NCBI RefSeq assembly: GCF_013407955.1
Contig: NZ_JACCBU010000001.1
Coordinates: 806,001-870,000 of the forward strand
Direction of reading: 5' to 3'
DNA length: 64,000 bases
From: Microlunatus parietis
Lineage (GTDB): Bacteria > Actinomycetota > Actinomycetes > Propionibacteriales > Propionibacteriaceae
Positions 52,301 to 60,751 of this stretch are shown in pieces (within the stretch, counting starts at the first letter, position 1; each line of letters begins with the position of its first letter). Below the pieces are notes generated by a model. That model did not search any database, was not told the DNA's origin, and saw nothing but the letters and a program-made list of their open reading frames with translations. Made by a program: the position numbers and the translations under genes.

Positions 52301-53532
52301 CAGGACTCCTGTTCCACGCCCGCGGCGACCCGATCGGGCGTCAGCGGGATCCGGATCGTGATCATGAACCTGCCGTCCGGCCGGAACACCTCGGCGGCGC
52401 CGCGGACCGACCCGACCCGCTCCCGGATCCCCTGCAGCCCGTGTCCCCAACCCTCGATCCCCACCGGCTCGGTGCCGTCCGGGACCGGGTTGTCAGCCAT
52501 GATCATCAGCGAGTACGGATCGCGGCGGACCGTCAGGGCGACCTCGCCGGTCCCGTGCTTGTGGGCGTTGGTGAGGACCTCCTGGATCACCCGGTACGCG
52601 ACCAGGTCGACCGCCGGCGGCAGCGTGCCGGGAGCCGCCGACCAGGCCAGCTCGACCCGCAGCCCGGCCCGGCGGAACCCGTCGACCAGCTCGTCCAGCC
52701 GGTCCAGCGAGGCCACCGGCTCGGCCGGCGCGACGGCCCGGCCCTCGGACTCGTCGCGCAACATCGCCAGCAGGCCGCCGATGTCCTGCAGCACCGAGCG
52801 GGCCGAGTCCCGGACCACCCGGAGCGAGGCCTCGGCCGCCTCGGGCCGGTCGGGCAGCGCGGACGAGGCGACGCTGGCCTGCAGGTTGATCACGGCGATC
52901 TGGTGGGCGACCACGTCGTGCAGGTCGCGGGCGATCCGCAGCCGGTCCTCGGCGACCCGCCGCTGCGCCTCCGACTCCCGGGTCGCCTCGGCGCGCTCGG
53001 CCCGCTCGGTGATCTCCCTGATGTAGGCCCGCCGAGCCCGGTGCGTCTCGCCCAGGGCCGCCGCCGCGGTCAGCAGAGCCGGCCCGGTCAGCGGGTTCGG
53101 GCCGTCGCCGCGGCCGCTCCAGGTGGCGGTCGGCGAGAGGACGTACGCCAGCAGGACGGCCGCGACGGCGCAGCCCAGGCAGATCAGGCCGGCCCGCCGG
53201 CCACGCCGGCTGGTCACCGTGTAGAGCGCGACGGCGGCCGGCAGGATCGCGCCCGGATAGGTGTGGTCGACGACGGTGGTCAGCACCAGGGCGGACCCGG
53301 CGACCGCGAACGCGACCAGCTCGACCCGGCGCCGCAGCAGCACGACGGCCACGGCCACGGCGGCGGACAGCGCGACGAGCCACGGCGAGGTGCGCAGCAC
53401 GGTGATGAACTGTGGAATGACGCTGAAGGCCAGCAGCACCGCCGCGGTCACGGCGTCGCGGACCGGCCGCGGCAGGGCGGACCAGTGGCTGGGCAGCACC
53501 GCTGGTCGGTGCGGCGAGATCGTCTGGGCCAC
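52300..53532 (-). CDS. Sensor histidine kinase, HisKA_3 (NarX/DesK-like) type
   Basis: This 410-residue membrane kinase starts at GTG 53532 behind GAGGAGA. Four or five membrane segments cover residues about 25-165. The dimerisation and phosphoacceptor motif is EDRLRIARDLHDVVAHQIAVINLQ with His205. The ATPase domain carries the N-box VIQEVLTNAHKHG and a G-box GHGLQGIRERV. No periplasmic sensor domain is visible, so it probably senses within the membrane, as kinases next to efflux ABC systems often do. Confidence 0.94.
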   Translation of the reverse strand: MAQTISPHRPAVLPSHWSALPRPVRDAVTAAVLLAFSVIPQFITVLRTSPWLVALSAAVAVAVVLLRRRVELVAFAVAGSALVLTTVVDHTYPGAILPAAVALYTVTSRRGRRAGLICLGCAVAAVLLAYVLSPTATWSGRGDGPNPLTGPALLTAAAALGETHRARRAYIREITERAERAEATRESEAQRRVAEDRLRIARDLHDVVAHQIAVINLQASVASSALPDRPEAAEASLRVVRDSARSVLQDIGGLLAMLRDESEGRAVAPAEPVASLDRLDELVDGFRRAGLRVELAWSAAPGTLPPAVDLVAYRVIQEVLTNAHKHGTGEVALTVRRDPYSLMIMADNPVPDGTEPVGIEGWGHGLQGIRERVGSVRGAAEVFRPDGRFMITIRIPLTPDRVAAGVEQES

Positions 53533-53639
53533 GCTGATCTCCTCTCGACCACCCCGCAGTGGACGCACCGGCGCCGGCGCTGCATCGATCATTCCCGATC
53601 TTCCGCCCGCATTCGATCCCCCGTCCGGCGTAGATCCGG

Positions 53640-53657
53640 CTACTGCGCCCGCAGTAG
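53640..53657. promoter_or_regulatory. Palindrome between the two-component system and the efflux operon
   Basis: CTACTGCG-CC-CGCAGTAG is perfect over 18 bases and lies about 96 bases before the adaptor start and 108 bases before the kinase start. It is a strong candidate binding site for the NarL-type regulator acting on the divergent promoters. Confidence 0.65.
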
Positions 53658-53752
53658 GCCGAGTGCGCCGGCTGCACGATGTTTTTGCGGTCCCGCCGAG
53701 CCAGGCTCGACAGCAGACCGGTCGGCACGGCCGGCGATACGAAGGAGCCGCG

Positions 53753-54787
53753 ATGGGACGGGCAGCACGCGGGGTGGCGACGGCGACCCTGGCAGTGATC
53801 GGGGTGGCCGCCGCCGGGTTGGGGCTGGTCCTCGGCCGGCCGGCCGCGCCGACGGCCGGCAGCAGCCATCTGACCGAGTCGGTCGGGAAGGGCGTGGTCC
53901 GCAAGACGGTCAGCGACACCGGCGTGATCGCGGACCGCTACACGTACTCGATCCGGCCGGAGGCCGATCCGGTGCTGCTCGCAGTCCACGGCCAGGAGAC
54001 GGAGCAGTCCGGTTCGCAGGGCTCCACGTCCGGCTCGACCGAGACGGCGACGTATACGTTGGACGAGCTCAAGGTCGGTCCCGGTGAGCGGGTCGAGAAG
54101 GGCGACCTGCTCGCCGTCGTCCGTGACGCCGACGACGAGAAGGTCGACGTCGACGCCCCGTTCGACGGCGTCGTACGGTCGGTCAGCTCGGCCAAGCAGG
54201 CCGTCCTCACCGAGGTCGCGACGCTCGGCGTCGGCCGATCCGAGGTCGTCGTCGAGGTCAGCCAGTACGACGTCATCCGGCTGGCCGAGGACAAGAACGT
54301 CGAGCTCAGCCTGGACACCGACCGGACCGGCTTCGACGGGACGATCGCCGAGATCGCGCAGAGCGCCACCAGCAACGGGAGTTCGGACGGGGCCGGCTCG
54401 GATGCCGCCGTGCAGACGTACCAGGTGATCATCCGGGTCAGCAGGCTGCCCAAGTCAGCCCGGATCGGGATGAGCGTCAGTTCCAAGATCACGATCAGTT
54501 CCCGGGACCAGGCGCTGTCGGTGCCACTGACCGCGGTCGCGGACCAGAACGGCGACTCGACCGTACGGCTGCTGCGCGCGGACGGGACGATCGAGGTCCG
54601 GCCGGTCACGGTCGGCCTGGTCGGCGACACCCGGGTGGAGATCACCAAGGGCCTGCGGACCGGCGACGACGTGATCATCGGCGATGCCGGGCAGGGCGCG
54701 CCACAGCCGGCGCCGCAGTTCGGCGGCGGCCCGTTCGACGACGACAGCGCCGGTGGCGGTACGGCAGCCGGGGAGACCGGCCGATGA
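53753..54787 (+). CDS. MacA-like efflux adaptor (membrane fusion protein)
   Basis: This 344-residue protein starts at ATG 53753 with GAAGGAG 5 bases before it. It has an N-terminal signal anchor (GVATATLAVIGVAAAGLGLVLG), a lipoyl-like hairpin split as usual (YTLDELKVGPGERVEKGDLLAVVRDADDEKVDVDAPFDGVVRSV), a beta-barrel domain and a C-terminal membrane-proximal domain (VRLLRADGTIEVRPVTVGLVGDTRVEITKGLRTGDDVII). The helical hairpin between lipoyl halves is nearly absent, as expected in a single-membrane organism. It ends with a 4-base overlap with the ATPase gene. Confidence 0.9.
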   Translation: MGRAARGVATATLAVIGVAAAGLGLVLGRPAAPTAGSSHLTESVGKGVVRKTVSDTGVIADRYTYSIRPEADPVLLAVHGQETEQSGSQGSTSGSTETATYTLDELKVGPGERVEKGDLLAVVRDADDEKVDVDAPFDGVVRSVSSAKQAVLTEVATLGVGRSEVVVEVSQYDVIRLAEDKNVELSLDTDRTGFDGTIAEIAQSATSNGSSDGAGSDAAVQTYQVIIRVSRLPKSARIGMSVSSKITISSRDQALSVPLTAVADQNGDSTVRLLRADGTIEVRPVTVGLVGDTRVEITKGLRTGDDVIIGDAGQGAPQPAPQFGGGPFDDDSAGGGTAAGETGR

Positions 54788-55512
54788 CCCCGGTGATCCG
54801 GCTCAGCGACGTCCGCCGGGACTACCTGACCGGCGAGACCGTGACTTCGGCGCTGGCCGGGGTGTCGCTGATCATCGAGCCCGGCGAGTTCCTGGCCATC
54901 GTCGGACCGTCCGGTTCCGGCAAGTCGACGATGATGAACCTGATCGGCTGCCTGGACCGGCCGACCGCGGGCCGGGTCGAGATCGCCGGCTACGACACCG
55001 AACGGCTCGACGACGACGCGCTGACCGAGCTGCGCAGCCGCGCGATCGGCTTCGTGTTCCAGCAGTTCCAGCTGCTGCCGCGGATGTCGGCGTTGGAAAA
55101 CGTCGCGTCTCCCCTGCTGTACCAGGGAATGAGCCGCCGCGCGGCCCGGCGGCTGGCCACCGACGTGCTCGGCGATCTCGGCCTGGCCGACCGGCTGACC
55201 CATGATCGGACCATGCTGTCCGGCGGGCAGCAGCAGCGGGTCGCGATCGCCCGCGCCATCGTCACCGATCCCGCGTTGATCTTGGCCGACGAGCCGACCG
55301 GGGCGCTGGACAGCCGGTCCGGCGAGATGGTGATGGAGATCCTGCGCGGGCTCAACGACGACGGCCGGACGATCGTGTTGATCACCCACGACGCCGAGGT
55401 CGCCGCCGTCGCGGGCCGGCACGTCCACCTGCGGGACGGCAAGATCACCAGCGACGACCTGGTCGACCGGGCGCCCGTCGCTACCCGAGCCGCGACCGGA
55501 GTTCGATCATGA
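54784..55512 (+). CDS. MacB/LolD-type ABC ATPase
   Basis: This 242-residue ATPase has Walker A GPSGSGKST (41-49), the Q-loop FVFQQFQLLPRMSALENV, signature LSGGQQQR, Walker B LILADEPTGALD and H-switch LITHDAEVA. The pattern is that of the MacB/FtsE/LolD class of mechanotransmission ABC proteins. Coupled by 4-base overlaps to the adaptor and the permease. Confidence 0.95.
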   Translation: MTPVIRLSDVRRDYLTGETVTSALAGVSLIIEPGEFLAIVGPSGSGKSTMMNLIGCLDRPTAGRVEIAGYDTERLDDDALTELRSRAIGFVFQQFQLLPRMSALENVASPLLYQGMSRRAARRLATDVLGDLGLADRLTHDRTMLSGGQQQRVAIARAIVTDPALILADEPTGALDSRSGEMVMEILRGLNDDGRTIVLITHDAEVAAVAGRHVHLRDGKITSDDLVDRAPVATRAATGVRS

Positions 55513-56672
55513 GCGGGTTCGCGATCGCCCGGCTCGCGCTGCAACGGATCCTGGCCGCCCGGGTGCGCTCGTTCCTGACCATGCTCGGTGTGATCATCGG
55601 CGTCGCCTCCTTGGTCGCGCTGACCTCGATCGTCAACGGGGCGATCAGCGGGATCACCGGTTCGCTGTCCGCGCTCGGTTCCAGCCGGATCACCGTCTCG
55701 GCCCAGTCGGACACCTACCTCACCGACGCCGACGACGCCGCGATCGCCGCCCTGCCGGGCGTCGCGCAGACCAGCGGCCAGGCCGCGACCCGGGGCACCG
55801 TCGGGTTCGGCGCGCAGGAGACGACGGCCAGCCTGACCGGCGTCTCGCCGACCTATGCCGAGGTGGCGGCGCCGACGCTGGCGGCCGGTGCGTTCCTGCC
55901 CGACTGGGCTGAGGCCGGCGACAGCCGTACCGCCGTGATCAGTAGCGCCACCGCCGACGCGCTCGGGGTGCGTGGCTCGGACATCGGGCGGACGATCACC
56001 GTGGCCGGCAGCGACTTCCTGCTGGTCGGCATCCTCGACGACGCGCAGGGGTTCGGCGCCGACGGTGCGGTCTACCTCCCGCTGGCCACGGCGCGCGGCA
56101 TGTTCGCCGCCACCCCGTACCTCGGCACCATCACGGTCGAGGTCGACGACCCGGACCGGATCGAAGAGGTCCAGGCCGCGATCAACGCGACCCTCAAGGC
56201 CCGGCACTCGCTGGCCGGCGACGACGCGCCGTTCAGCGTGACCAACTTCGCTGCCCTGGTCAGCACGCTGGCGACCGTGCAGGCGACGCTGTCCCTGCTG
56301 CTCGGCGGGATCGCGTCGATCAGCCTCGTCGTCGGCGGCATCGGGATCATGAACATCATGCTGGTCTCGGTCCGGGAACGGACGATCGAGATCGGCATCC
56401 GCCGGGCCATCGGCGCCCGCCGCCGGCACATCCTGACCCAGTTCATCATCGAGGCCACCGTGCTCTCGCTGACCGGCGGCGTGATCGGGCTCGGCCTCGG
56501 CATCGGCGTCTCCGCGATCGTCGCCGCGCTCGGCGGCTGGGCCTTCACCCTGGAGCCCGCGACCTTCGCCCTGGCGCTCGGCTTCAGCGCGCTGGTCGGC
56601 ATCGTCTTCGGCACCTGGCCCGCCCAGGTCGCGGCGCGGCTGCAGCCGGTCGACGCCCTCCGCTTCGAATAG
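55509..56672 (+). CDS. MacB-type permease with FtsX and MacB_PCD domains
   Basis: This 387-residue protein has a first helix in MLGVIIGVASLVALTSIVNGA, a long outside domain (residues about 45-260) of the MacB periplasmic-core type, and three C-terminal helices of the FtsX domain. The FtsX signature IGGIGIMNIMLVSVRERTIEIGIRRAIGARRRHILTQFIIEA is perfect. With the ATPase and adaptor it makes an efflux or envelope-stress pump for antimicrobial peptides, macrolides or lipids. Confidence 0.95.
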   Translation: MSGFAIARLALQRILAARVRSFLTMLGVIIGVASLVALTSIVNGAISGITGSLSALGSSRITVSAQSDTYLTDADDAAIAALPGVAQTSGQAATRGTVGFGAQETTASLTGVSPTYAEVAAPTLAAGAFLPDWAEAGDSRTAVISSATADALGVRGSDIGRTITVAGSDFLLVGILDDAQGFGADGAVYLPLATARGMFAATPYLGTITVEVDDPDRIEEVQAAINATLKARHSLAGDDAPFSVTNFAALVSTLATVQATLSLLLGGIASISLVVGGIGIMNIMLVSVRERTIEIGIRRAIGARRRHILTQFIIEATVLSLTGGVIGLGLGIGVSAIVAALGGWAFTLEPATFALALGFSALVGIVFGTWPAQVAARLQPVDALRFE

Positions 56673-56694
56673 CCTCCACCGAAAGGAATCCGCC

Positions 56695-56865
56695 GTGACC
56701 ACCACCGCACCCGACCAAGATCAACAGGCCGGGCACCGAGCGATCACCCTGCCCTCCGCCCGGCCGCGAGGCGTCGCCAAGACCGTCGTCGTCGGCTGGA
56801 TCATCGCCGCCCTCGGCATCGGCTTCGCACTCGGCCGCCTGCTGCCCGCCGGCCTGCTCGGCTGA
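56695..56865 (+). CDS. Small single-span membrane protein of the efflux operon
   Basis: This 56-residue protein starts at GTG 56695, with AAAGGA 7 bases upstream, and lies 22 bases after the permease gene. It has a polar N-terminus (TTTAPDQDQQAGHRAITLPSA) and one helix (VVVGWIIAALGIGFALGRLLP). Position and a good ribosome site make it a likely real accessory subunit of the MacB-type pump. No family is recognised. Confidence 0.7.
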   Translation: MTTTAPDQDQQAGHRAITLPSARPRGVAKTVVVGWIIAALGIGFALGRLLPAGLLG

Positions 56866-56871
56866 CCCATT

Positions 56872-56891
56872 CCCTGAGCCTGTCGAAGAGC
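56872..56891. repeat. Dispersed repeat family A, intergenic copy
   Basis: CCCTGAGCCTGTCGAAGAG, 6 bases past the end of the small membrane protein gene. Confidence 0.85.
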
Positions 56892-56906
56892 CAGAGCGTG
56901 GAAGGC

Positions 56907-56965
56907 GTGTCGCGATTCCTCTTCGCATCAGAGCGTGCAGTCGACCTCAGGAGACTTCGCGACAC
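56907..56965. repeat. Dispersed palindromic repeat family B, copy 1
   Basis: Perfect 9-base ends GTGTCGCGA (56907-56915) and TCGCGACAC (56957-56965) enclose an imperfect stem (TTCCTCTTCGC / CTCAGGAGA). The left half and centre match copy 2 at 58687-58763 in the same orientation. Confidence 0.8.
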
Positions 56966-57000
56966 CGCCCGACCGGTCGGCTGACCCCACGGACGTCCGT

Positions 57001-57021
57001 GCCCTGAGCCTGTCGAACGGC
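57001..57021. repeat. Dispersed repeat family A, intergenic copy identical to the VanW copy
   Basis: The core CCCTGAGCCTGTCGAACGG and its flanking GC/CAG bases are identical to 31283-31303. The remainder of 57022-57206 shows no gene. Confidence 0.85.
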
Positions 57022-57219
57022 AGGCAGCACGTTCCCCGAGCCCGAATCCACGGCACCGAACCCAGTAGCTGGGCAGGGCCGTGGCTGTCGCGGCCGCGGC
57101 GCGGGCACAGCACCCGATCAACGCGAACGCGAACCTGCTGGCGGGCCGAACCTCGGCGGATCCGCTACCTGGTGCTTGCAGTAGCGGCGTACGTCGCTGA
57201 GCGGATGCCCCTATGTTTG

Positions 57220-58314
57220 TCAAGGGGTCGCGGGTGCGGGTTCTGCGGGTCGGAGGGCTCCGGTGATGATCTTGTGGATGTCGCGGGCGATGTAGCGTTT
57301 CAGGCAGCGGATGATGTCGCGTTTGGACTTTCCGTCGGCGGTGCGGCGGGCGGTGTAGGCGCGGGTGGCTGGGCAGTGGCGTAGCCGGCAGACCACGATC
57401 AGGTAGAGCGCGGAGTTGGCGTGGCGGTCACCGCCGCGGTTGAGCCGGTGCCGGGTCGTGTTGCCGGAGGAGGCCTGGATCGGGCTGACGCCGCAGAGCG
57501 CGGCGAACGCTGCTTCGGAGCGGAGCCGGTCGGGGTTGTCGCCGGCGGTGATCAGGAGTTGCGCGGCGTGGTCGGGCCCGATCCCTTGCTGTTGCAGCAA
57601 CGCGGGGGCCAGGGCGGTGACGGTGGCTTTGAGTTGGCGGGCGAGGTCGGTGATCTCGGCGGTGAGTTGCTGCACGCGCCGGGCCAGCAGGCGCAGCGTG
57701 TAGCGGGCCGCGGCGGTGATGTCGGTGACGGGCTGGTCGGGCAGGCCGGCGCAGTGCCGGACGAGTTTCGGGGTGGTCAGGCCGGTCAGCTGGTCGCGGA
57801 GTTCGGGATCGGCGGTGATGATCATGGTCTTGAGCTGGTTGAGCGTCTGGGTGCGCGCTTTGACCGCGGATTCCCTGGCCAGCTTGAACATCCGCAGCAT
57901 CTCGACCTGCCCGTTACCGGTCTTCGCGGTCGCGGTGGCCCGGCCCGACAAGACGGCCCGGGCCGCGGCTTCGGCATCGATGGCGTCGGTCTTGCCGCGC
58001 CGGCGCCGCTCGGCCCGGTCGGGCTGATTCACCTCAACCACCGCCACCCCGGCGGCGAGCAGCTGACGGGTCAACGCCTTGCCGTAACTGCCGGTGCCCT
58101 CGACCCCGGCCCGGCGCACCACCCCCAAACTCTGCGCCCAGGCCAGCAGGGCCCGATAGCCCGCCGCCGTGGTCCGGAAGGATCGTGTGCCCAGCACCTG
58201 GCCGAGCAGGGACAGCACAACCGCGACGTGGAAATCCTTGTGGGTGTCGACCCCCAGCACCACCTCCCCGGCGGGGTCGGGACCGGGCTGGGAATGAACT
58301 GGCGATTGCGGCAT
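57220..58314 (-). CDS. IS110-family transposase (DEDD recombinase)
   Basis: This 364-residue recombinase starts at ATG 58314. The N-terminal RuvC-like DEDD domain has VVLGVDTHKD, GVEGTGSYG and KTDAIDAEAAARAVLSG, giving the D-E-D-D set. A coiled-coil middle follows (ARESAVKARTQTLNQLKTMI). The C-terminal Tnp domain has GIGPDHAAQLLITAGDNPDRLRSEAAFAALCGVSPIQASSGNTTRHRLNRGGDRHANSALYLI, including the catalytic Ser in ASSG. All key residues are present. Confidence 0.95.
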   Translation of the reverse strand: MPQSPVHSQPGPDPAGEVVLGVDTHKDFHVAVVLSLLGQVLGTRSFRTTAAGYRALLAWAQSLGVVRRAGVEGTGSYGKALTRQLLAAGVAVVEVNQPDRAERRRRGKTDAIDAEAAARAVLSGRATATAKTGNGQVEMLRMFKLARESAVKARTQTLNQLKTMIITADPELRDQLTGLTTPKLVRHCAGLPDQPVTDITAAARYTLRLLARRVQQLTAEITDLARQLKATVTALAPALLQQQGIGPDHAAQLLITAGDNPDRLRSEAAFAALCGVSPIQASSGNTTRHRLNRGGDRHANSALYLIVVCRLRHCPATRAYTARRTADGKSKRDIIRCLKRYIARDIHKIITGALRPAEPAPATP

Positions 58315-58425
58315 GCTGGACAAGGTCGATCTCCTCCTGTGCTTGGGAACGGATTGGCCGTCACCGGGTGGCACAAGGGAGCGGTCAGGACTGTGATGGC
58401 GCTCTTGTGACGGCAAGGCCCCTAT
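58315..58425 (-). ncRNA. Candidate bridge-RNA region of the IS110 element
   Basis: These 111 bases between the left end of the element and the transposase start are non-coding. In characterised IS110-group elements (IS621 and relatives) this 5' end encodes a structured RNA with two loops that pair with the target and with the element ends. I infer its presence from position; I did not solve the fold, and it may extend into the start of the gene. Confidence 0.5.
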
Positions 58426-58686
58426 CGGGACACGCCCCCAGCCGCCCGGTGGCAGCAAGCACCGCTCGCAGCGACAGGCCGACAGATCCGCTCAAAGGCA
58501 CCAAGCCCAGACGATTTGCGAGTCAGACCCACCGCCGCGAACGGCACTTGACGATCCTCACAGACGATATGACCTCGATTCCGGCGAGTTCTGCCGGTCA
58601 AGCAGTCCGCTCGATGATGGCGAGCCTGCGATGGTGGCGCAGCGGTTCGCGGTCGGGCGTGGAGGTCGCGGTGGCCCCGGGCCACA

Positions 58687-58763
58687 TGTCGCGATTTCTC
58701 TTCGCGTCAGAGGGTGCAACGTTGTACGGCCGCCTATCGGTCGACCTCAAGAGAAATCGACTT
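58687..58763. repeat. Dispersed palindromic repeat family B, copy 2
   Basis: TGTCGCGATTTCTCTTCGCG opens the unit and GTCGACCTCAAGAGAAATCG closes it. ATTTCTCTT and AAGAGAAAT can pair. Copy 1 is at 56907-56965; this copy has about 18 extra bases in the centre. The two copies lie on either side of the IS110 element. Confidence 0.8.
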
Positions 58764-58901
58764 CCCCGGCGCGGGATCAGCGGCTCGCGGTCCGAGCCGC
58801 GCCGATCTCGCGGCCGGCGGCGACGTGCTCGGCCAGCAAGCGACGGATAGCGGACGATCCGGCTGTGCCAGGCCAAAGGGCAGGTCAGATCGGGCGCGGC
58901 G

Positions 58902-58981
58902 CAGCCGCCATACCCAGCCCCGCGACCGATCCGGCCCGCCACAGCCGCCATACCCAGCCCCGCGACACATCCGGCTCGGCA
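58902..58981. repeat. 40-bp tandem duplication
   Basis: CAGCCGCCATACCCAGCCCC begins both units (58902 and 58942). The two 40-base units differ at only a few positions, mostly in their second halves. Confidence 0.85.
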
Positions 58982-59027
58982 CGGCCGCCCGCTTGGCACG
59001 TTCCTTGCTCAGGGCACGTTCGACGTC

Positions 59028-60623
59028 TCAGGTCGCCGGCGACGCGTCCTCGTCGGTGTGGATCAGCCCGTACAGGTAGGCCTCGTAGAGCGCCTCCCAG
59101 GAGGCCTCGATCACGTTCTGGCCGACGCCGACGGTGGTCCAGGCCCGGCGGCCGTTGCTGGTCTGGATCAGCACCCGTACGGTCGCGTCGGTGCCGTGAC
59201 CTTGATCAAGGATGCGGACCCGGTAGTCGATCAGCTCGAACCGTTCCACCACCGGATAGGCGGGCAGCAGCGCCTGCCGGACGGCATGATCAAGAGCGTT
59301 CACCGGACCGTTGCCCTCGCCGACCACGCGATGGCTCTCGCCCTTCGCGGTGATCCGCAGCGTGCACTCGGTGTCGGTCTCCTGATCATGGGTGGACTGC
59401 GTGAACACCCGCCAGGACAGCACGGAGAAGAACTCCGGCAGCTGCCCCAGCTCACGGCGGAGGAGCAGTTCGAAGCTCGCATCCGCCGCCTCGTAGGTGT
59501 ACCCGGCCGCTTCGGCGTCCTTCACCTGTTCGGTGATCTTCGCTGCCACGTCGCGGTCGGACAGGTCGAACCCGAGCTCGGAGCCCTTGATCTGGATGTT
59601 CGCCCGGCCGGCCATGTCGGACACGAGCATCCGCATGTCGTTGCCGACCAGCGCCGGATCGATGTGCTGGTAGAGATTCGGGTCGACCTTGATGGCGCTG
59701 GCATGCAGGCCCGCCTTGTGGGCGAACGACGACAAGCCAACATAGGGTTGACGATTGCTCGGTGGAACATTCGTCACCTCGGCGATCGCATGGGATAGGC
59801 GCGTCGCCTCGGACAGGGAGCCGGCCGGCAGCAGCTGCCAGCCGTACTTGAGTTCCAGGTTCGCCACGATCGTGACCAGGTCGGCGTTGCCGGTGCGCTC
59901 GCCGTACCCGTTGAACGTGCCCTGGACGTGCATCACGCCGGCGTCGACGGCGGCCAGCGTATTGGCCACCGCGCAGCCGGTGTCGTTGTGGCAATGGACG
60001 CCGAGTTGAGCGCCGGTGCCCGCGGCCGCGGTCACCACGTCGCCCATCCACTGCGGCAGCATCCCGCCGTTGGTGTCGCACAGCACGACGACCTCGGCGC
60101 CGGCCTCGCTGGCGGTACGGACGACCTCGAGGGCGTAGGCCGGGTTCTCCCGGTAGCCGTCGAAGAAGTGCTCGCAGTCCACGAACACCCGCTGCCCCTC
60201 GGCCTTCAGGTGCCGCACCGTGTCGGTGATCATGGCCAGGTTCTCGTCCAGCGTGGTCCGCAGCGCCTGCTCGACGTGCCGGTCATGGCTCTTGGCGACG
60301 ATGCACGCGACCGGTGCCCGGGAATCCCGCAGTGCCGCGGTCAGCGGGTCGTCGGCCGCCTTGCCGCCGACCCGGCGGGTGAATCCGAACGCGACCAGGG
60401 TGGAGTTCTTCAGCGGGACCTCCCCCTCGGCCATCGCCTGGAAGAACGCCGTGTCGTTGGGGTTCGCGCCCGGCCAGCCGCCCTCGATGTAGTCCACCCC
60501 GAACTCGTCCAACATCCCCGCAATCGCCAACTTGTCCGGCACCGAGAGCCGCAGTCCCTCCTGCTGCGCACCGTCGCGCAGCGTGGTGTCGAAGACGTGG
60601 AACTCCTCGGGCTGGGTTCGCAT
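59028..60623 (-). CDS. cimA: (R)-citramalate synthase
   Basis: This 531-residue enzyme condenses pyruvate and acetyl-CoA to (R)-citramalate, the first step of the threonine-independent isoleucine route. The HMGL-like barrel starts [15 protein letters not shown], has [12 protein letters not shown], the metal ligands in [13 protein letters not shown], and [19 protein letters not shown]...NP and the RTGNADL form separate citramalate synthase from LeuA. A C-terminal LeuA-type allosteric domain (from about residue 400) suggests feedback by isoleucine. An attenuator with an Ile-rich leader peptide lies just upstream, which supports the assignment. Confidence 0.95.
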   Translation of the reverse strand: MRTQPEEFHVFDTTLRDGAQQEGLRLSVPDKLAIAGMLDEFGVDYIEGGWPGANPNDTAFFQAMAEGEVPLKNSTLVAFGFTRRVGGKAADDPLTAALRDSRAPVACIVAKSHDRHVEQALRTTLDENLAMITDTVRHLKAEGQRVFVDCEHFFDGYRENPAYALEVVRTASEAGAEVVVLCDTNGGMLPQWMGDVVTAAAGTGAQLGVHCHNDTGCAVANTLAAVDAGVMHVQGTFNGYGERTGNADLVTIVANLELKYGWQLLPAGSLSEATRLSHAIAEVTNVPPSNRQPYVGLSSFAHKAGLHASAIKVDPNLYQHIDPALVGNDMRMLVSDMAGRANIQIKGSELGFDLSDRDVAAKITEQVKDAEAAGYTYEAADASFELLLRRELGQLPEFFSVLSWRVFTQSTHDQETDTECTLRITAKGESHRVVGEGNGPVNALDHAVRQALLPAYPVVERFELIDYRVRILDQGHGTDATVRVLIQTSNGRRAWTTVGVGQNVIEASWEALYEAYLYGLIHTDEDASPAT

Positions 60624-60661
60624 GATTCGTGGTCCTTCGGGATCGGGGGGTCGTTTGCGGC

Positions 60662-60696
60662 AAACAAAAAACCTCTCGTGTTGGTACGAGAGGTTT
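60662..60696 (-). terminator. Attenuator terminator in the cimA leader
   Basis: On the minus strand AAACCTCTCGT - ACCAAC - ACGAGAGGTTT forms an 11-bp stem, followed by a TTTTTT run. It lies in the leader, 39 bases before the cimA start and 25 bases after the leader-peptide stop codon, so it must be conditionally bypassed. Confidence 0.93.
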
Positions 60697-60721
60697 GCGC
60701 GACAAACTGGCGTTCGGCGCG

Positions 60722-60751
60722 CTAGCTGATAATGATCGAGGACGAGACCAT
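60722..60751 (-). CDS. cimA leader peptide with three consecutive isoleucine codons
   Basis: ATG at 60751 opens a nine-residue frame MVSSSIIIS ending in TAG. The three successive Ile codons (ATC ATT ATC) are expected if ribosome stalling on uncharged tRNA-Ile controls the downstream terminator. An alternative hairpin GTTTG-TCGCG-CAAAC (about 60693-60707) uses the bases that form the 5' arm of the terminator, so it could serve as antiterminator. A TAAGACT just before the ATG may be a -10, making the peptide nearly leaderless. Confidence 0.85.
   Translation of the reverse strand: MVSSSIIIS

Larger units (their letters stand above)
57207..58425 (-). mobile_element. IS110-family insertion sequence
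   Basis: The element carries one intact DEDD transposase gene. The octamer GCCCCTAT is present at both boundaries in direct orientation (57207-57214 and 58418-58425). On the element strand the transposase stop is only 13 bases from the right end (TTGACAAACATAGGGGC), whereas the 5' end has about 110 non-coding bases. That asymmetry, without terminal inverted repeats, is what IS110-group elements show. Confidence 0.82.
58426..59027. other. Gene-free 600-base region with repeats
   Basis: No supported gene on either strand. It holds repeat family B copy 2 (58687-58763) and a 40-bp tandem duplication (58902-58981). The rest shows only open frames without starts, ribosome sites or family features. 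Confidence 0.6.

Noticed and set aside
58902..58981. Possible CRISPR-like direct repeats
   Set aside because: Only two adjacent 40-base units are present with no spacer between them, so this is a simple tandem duplication.
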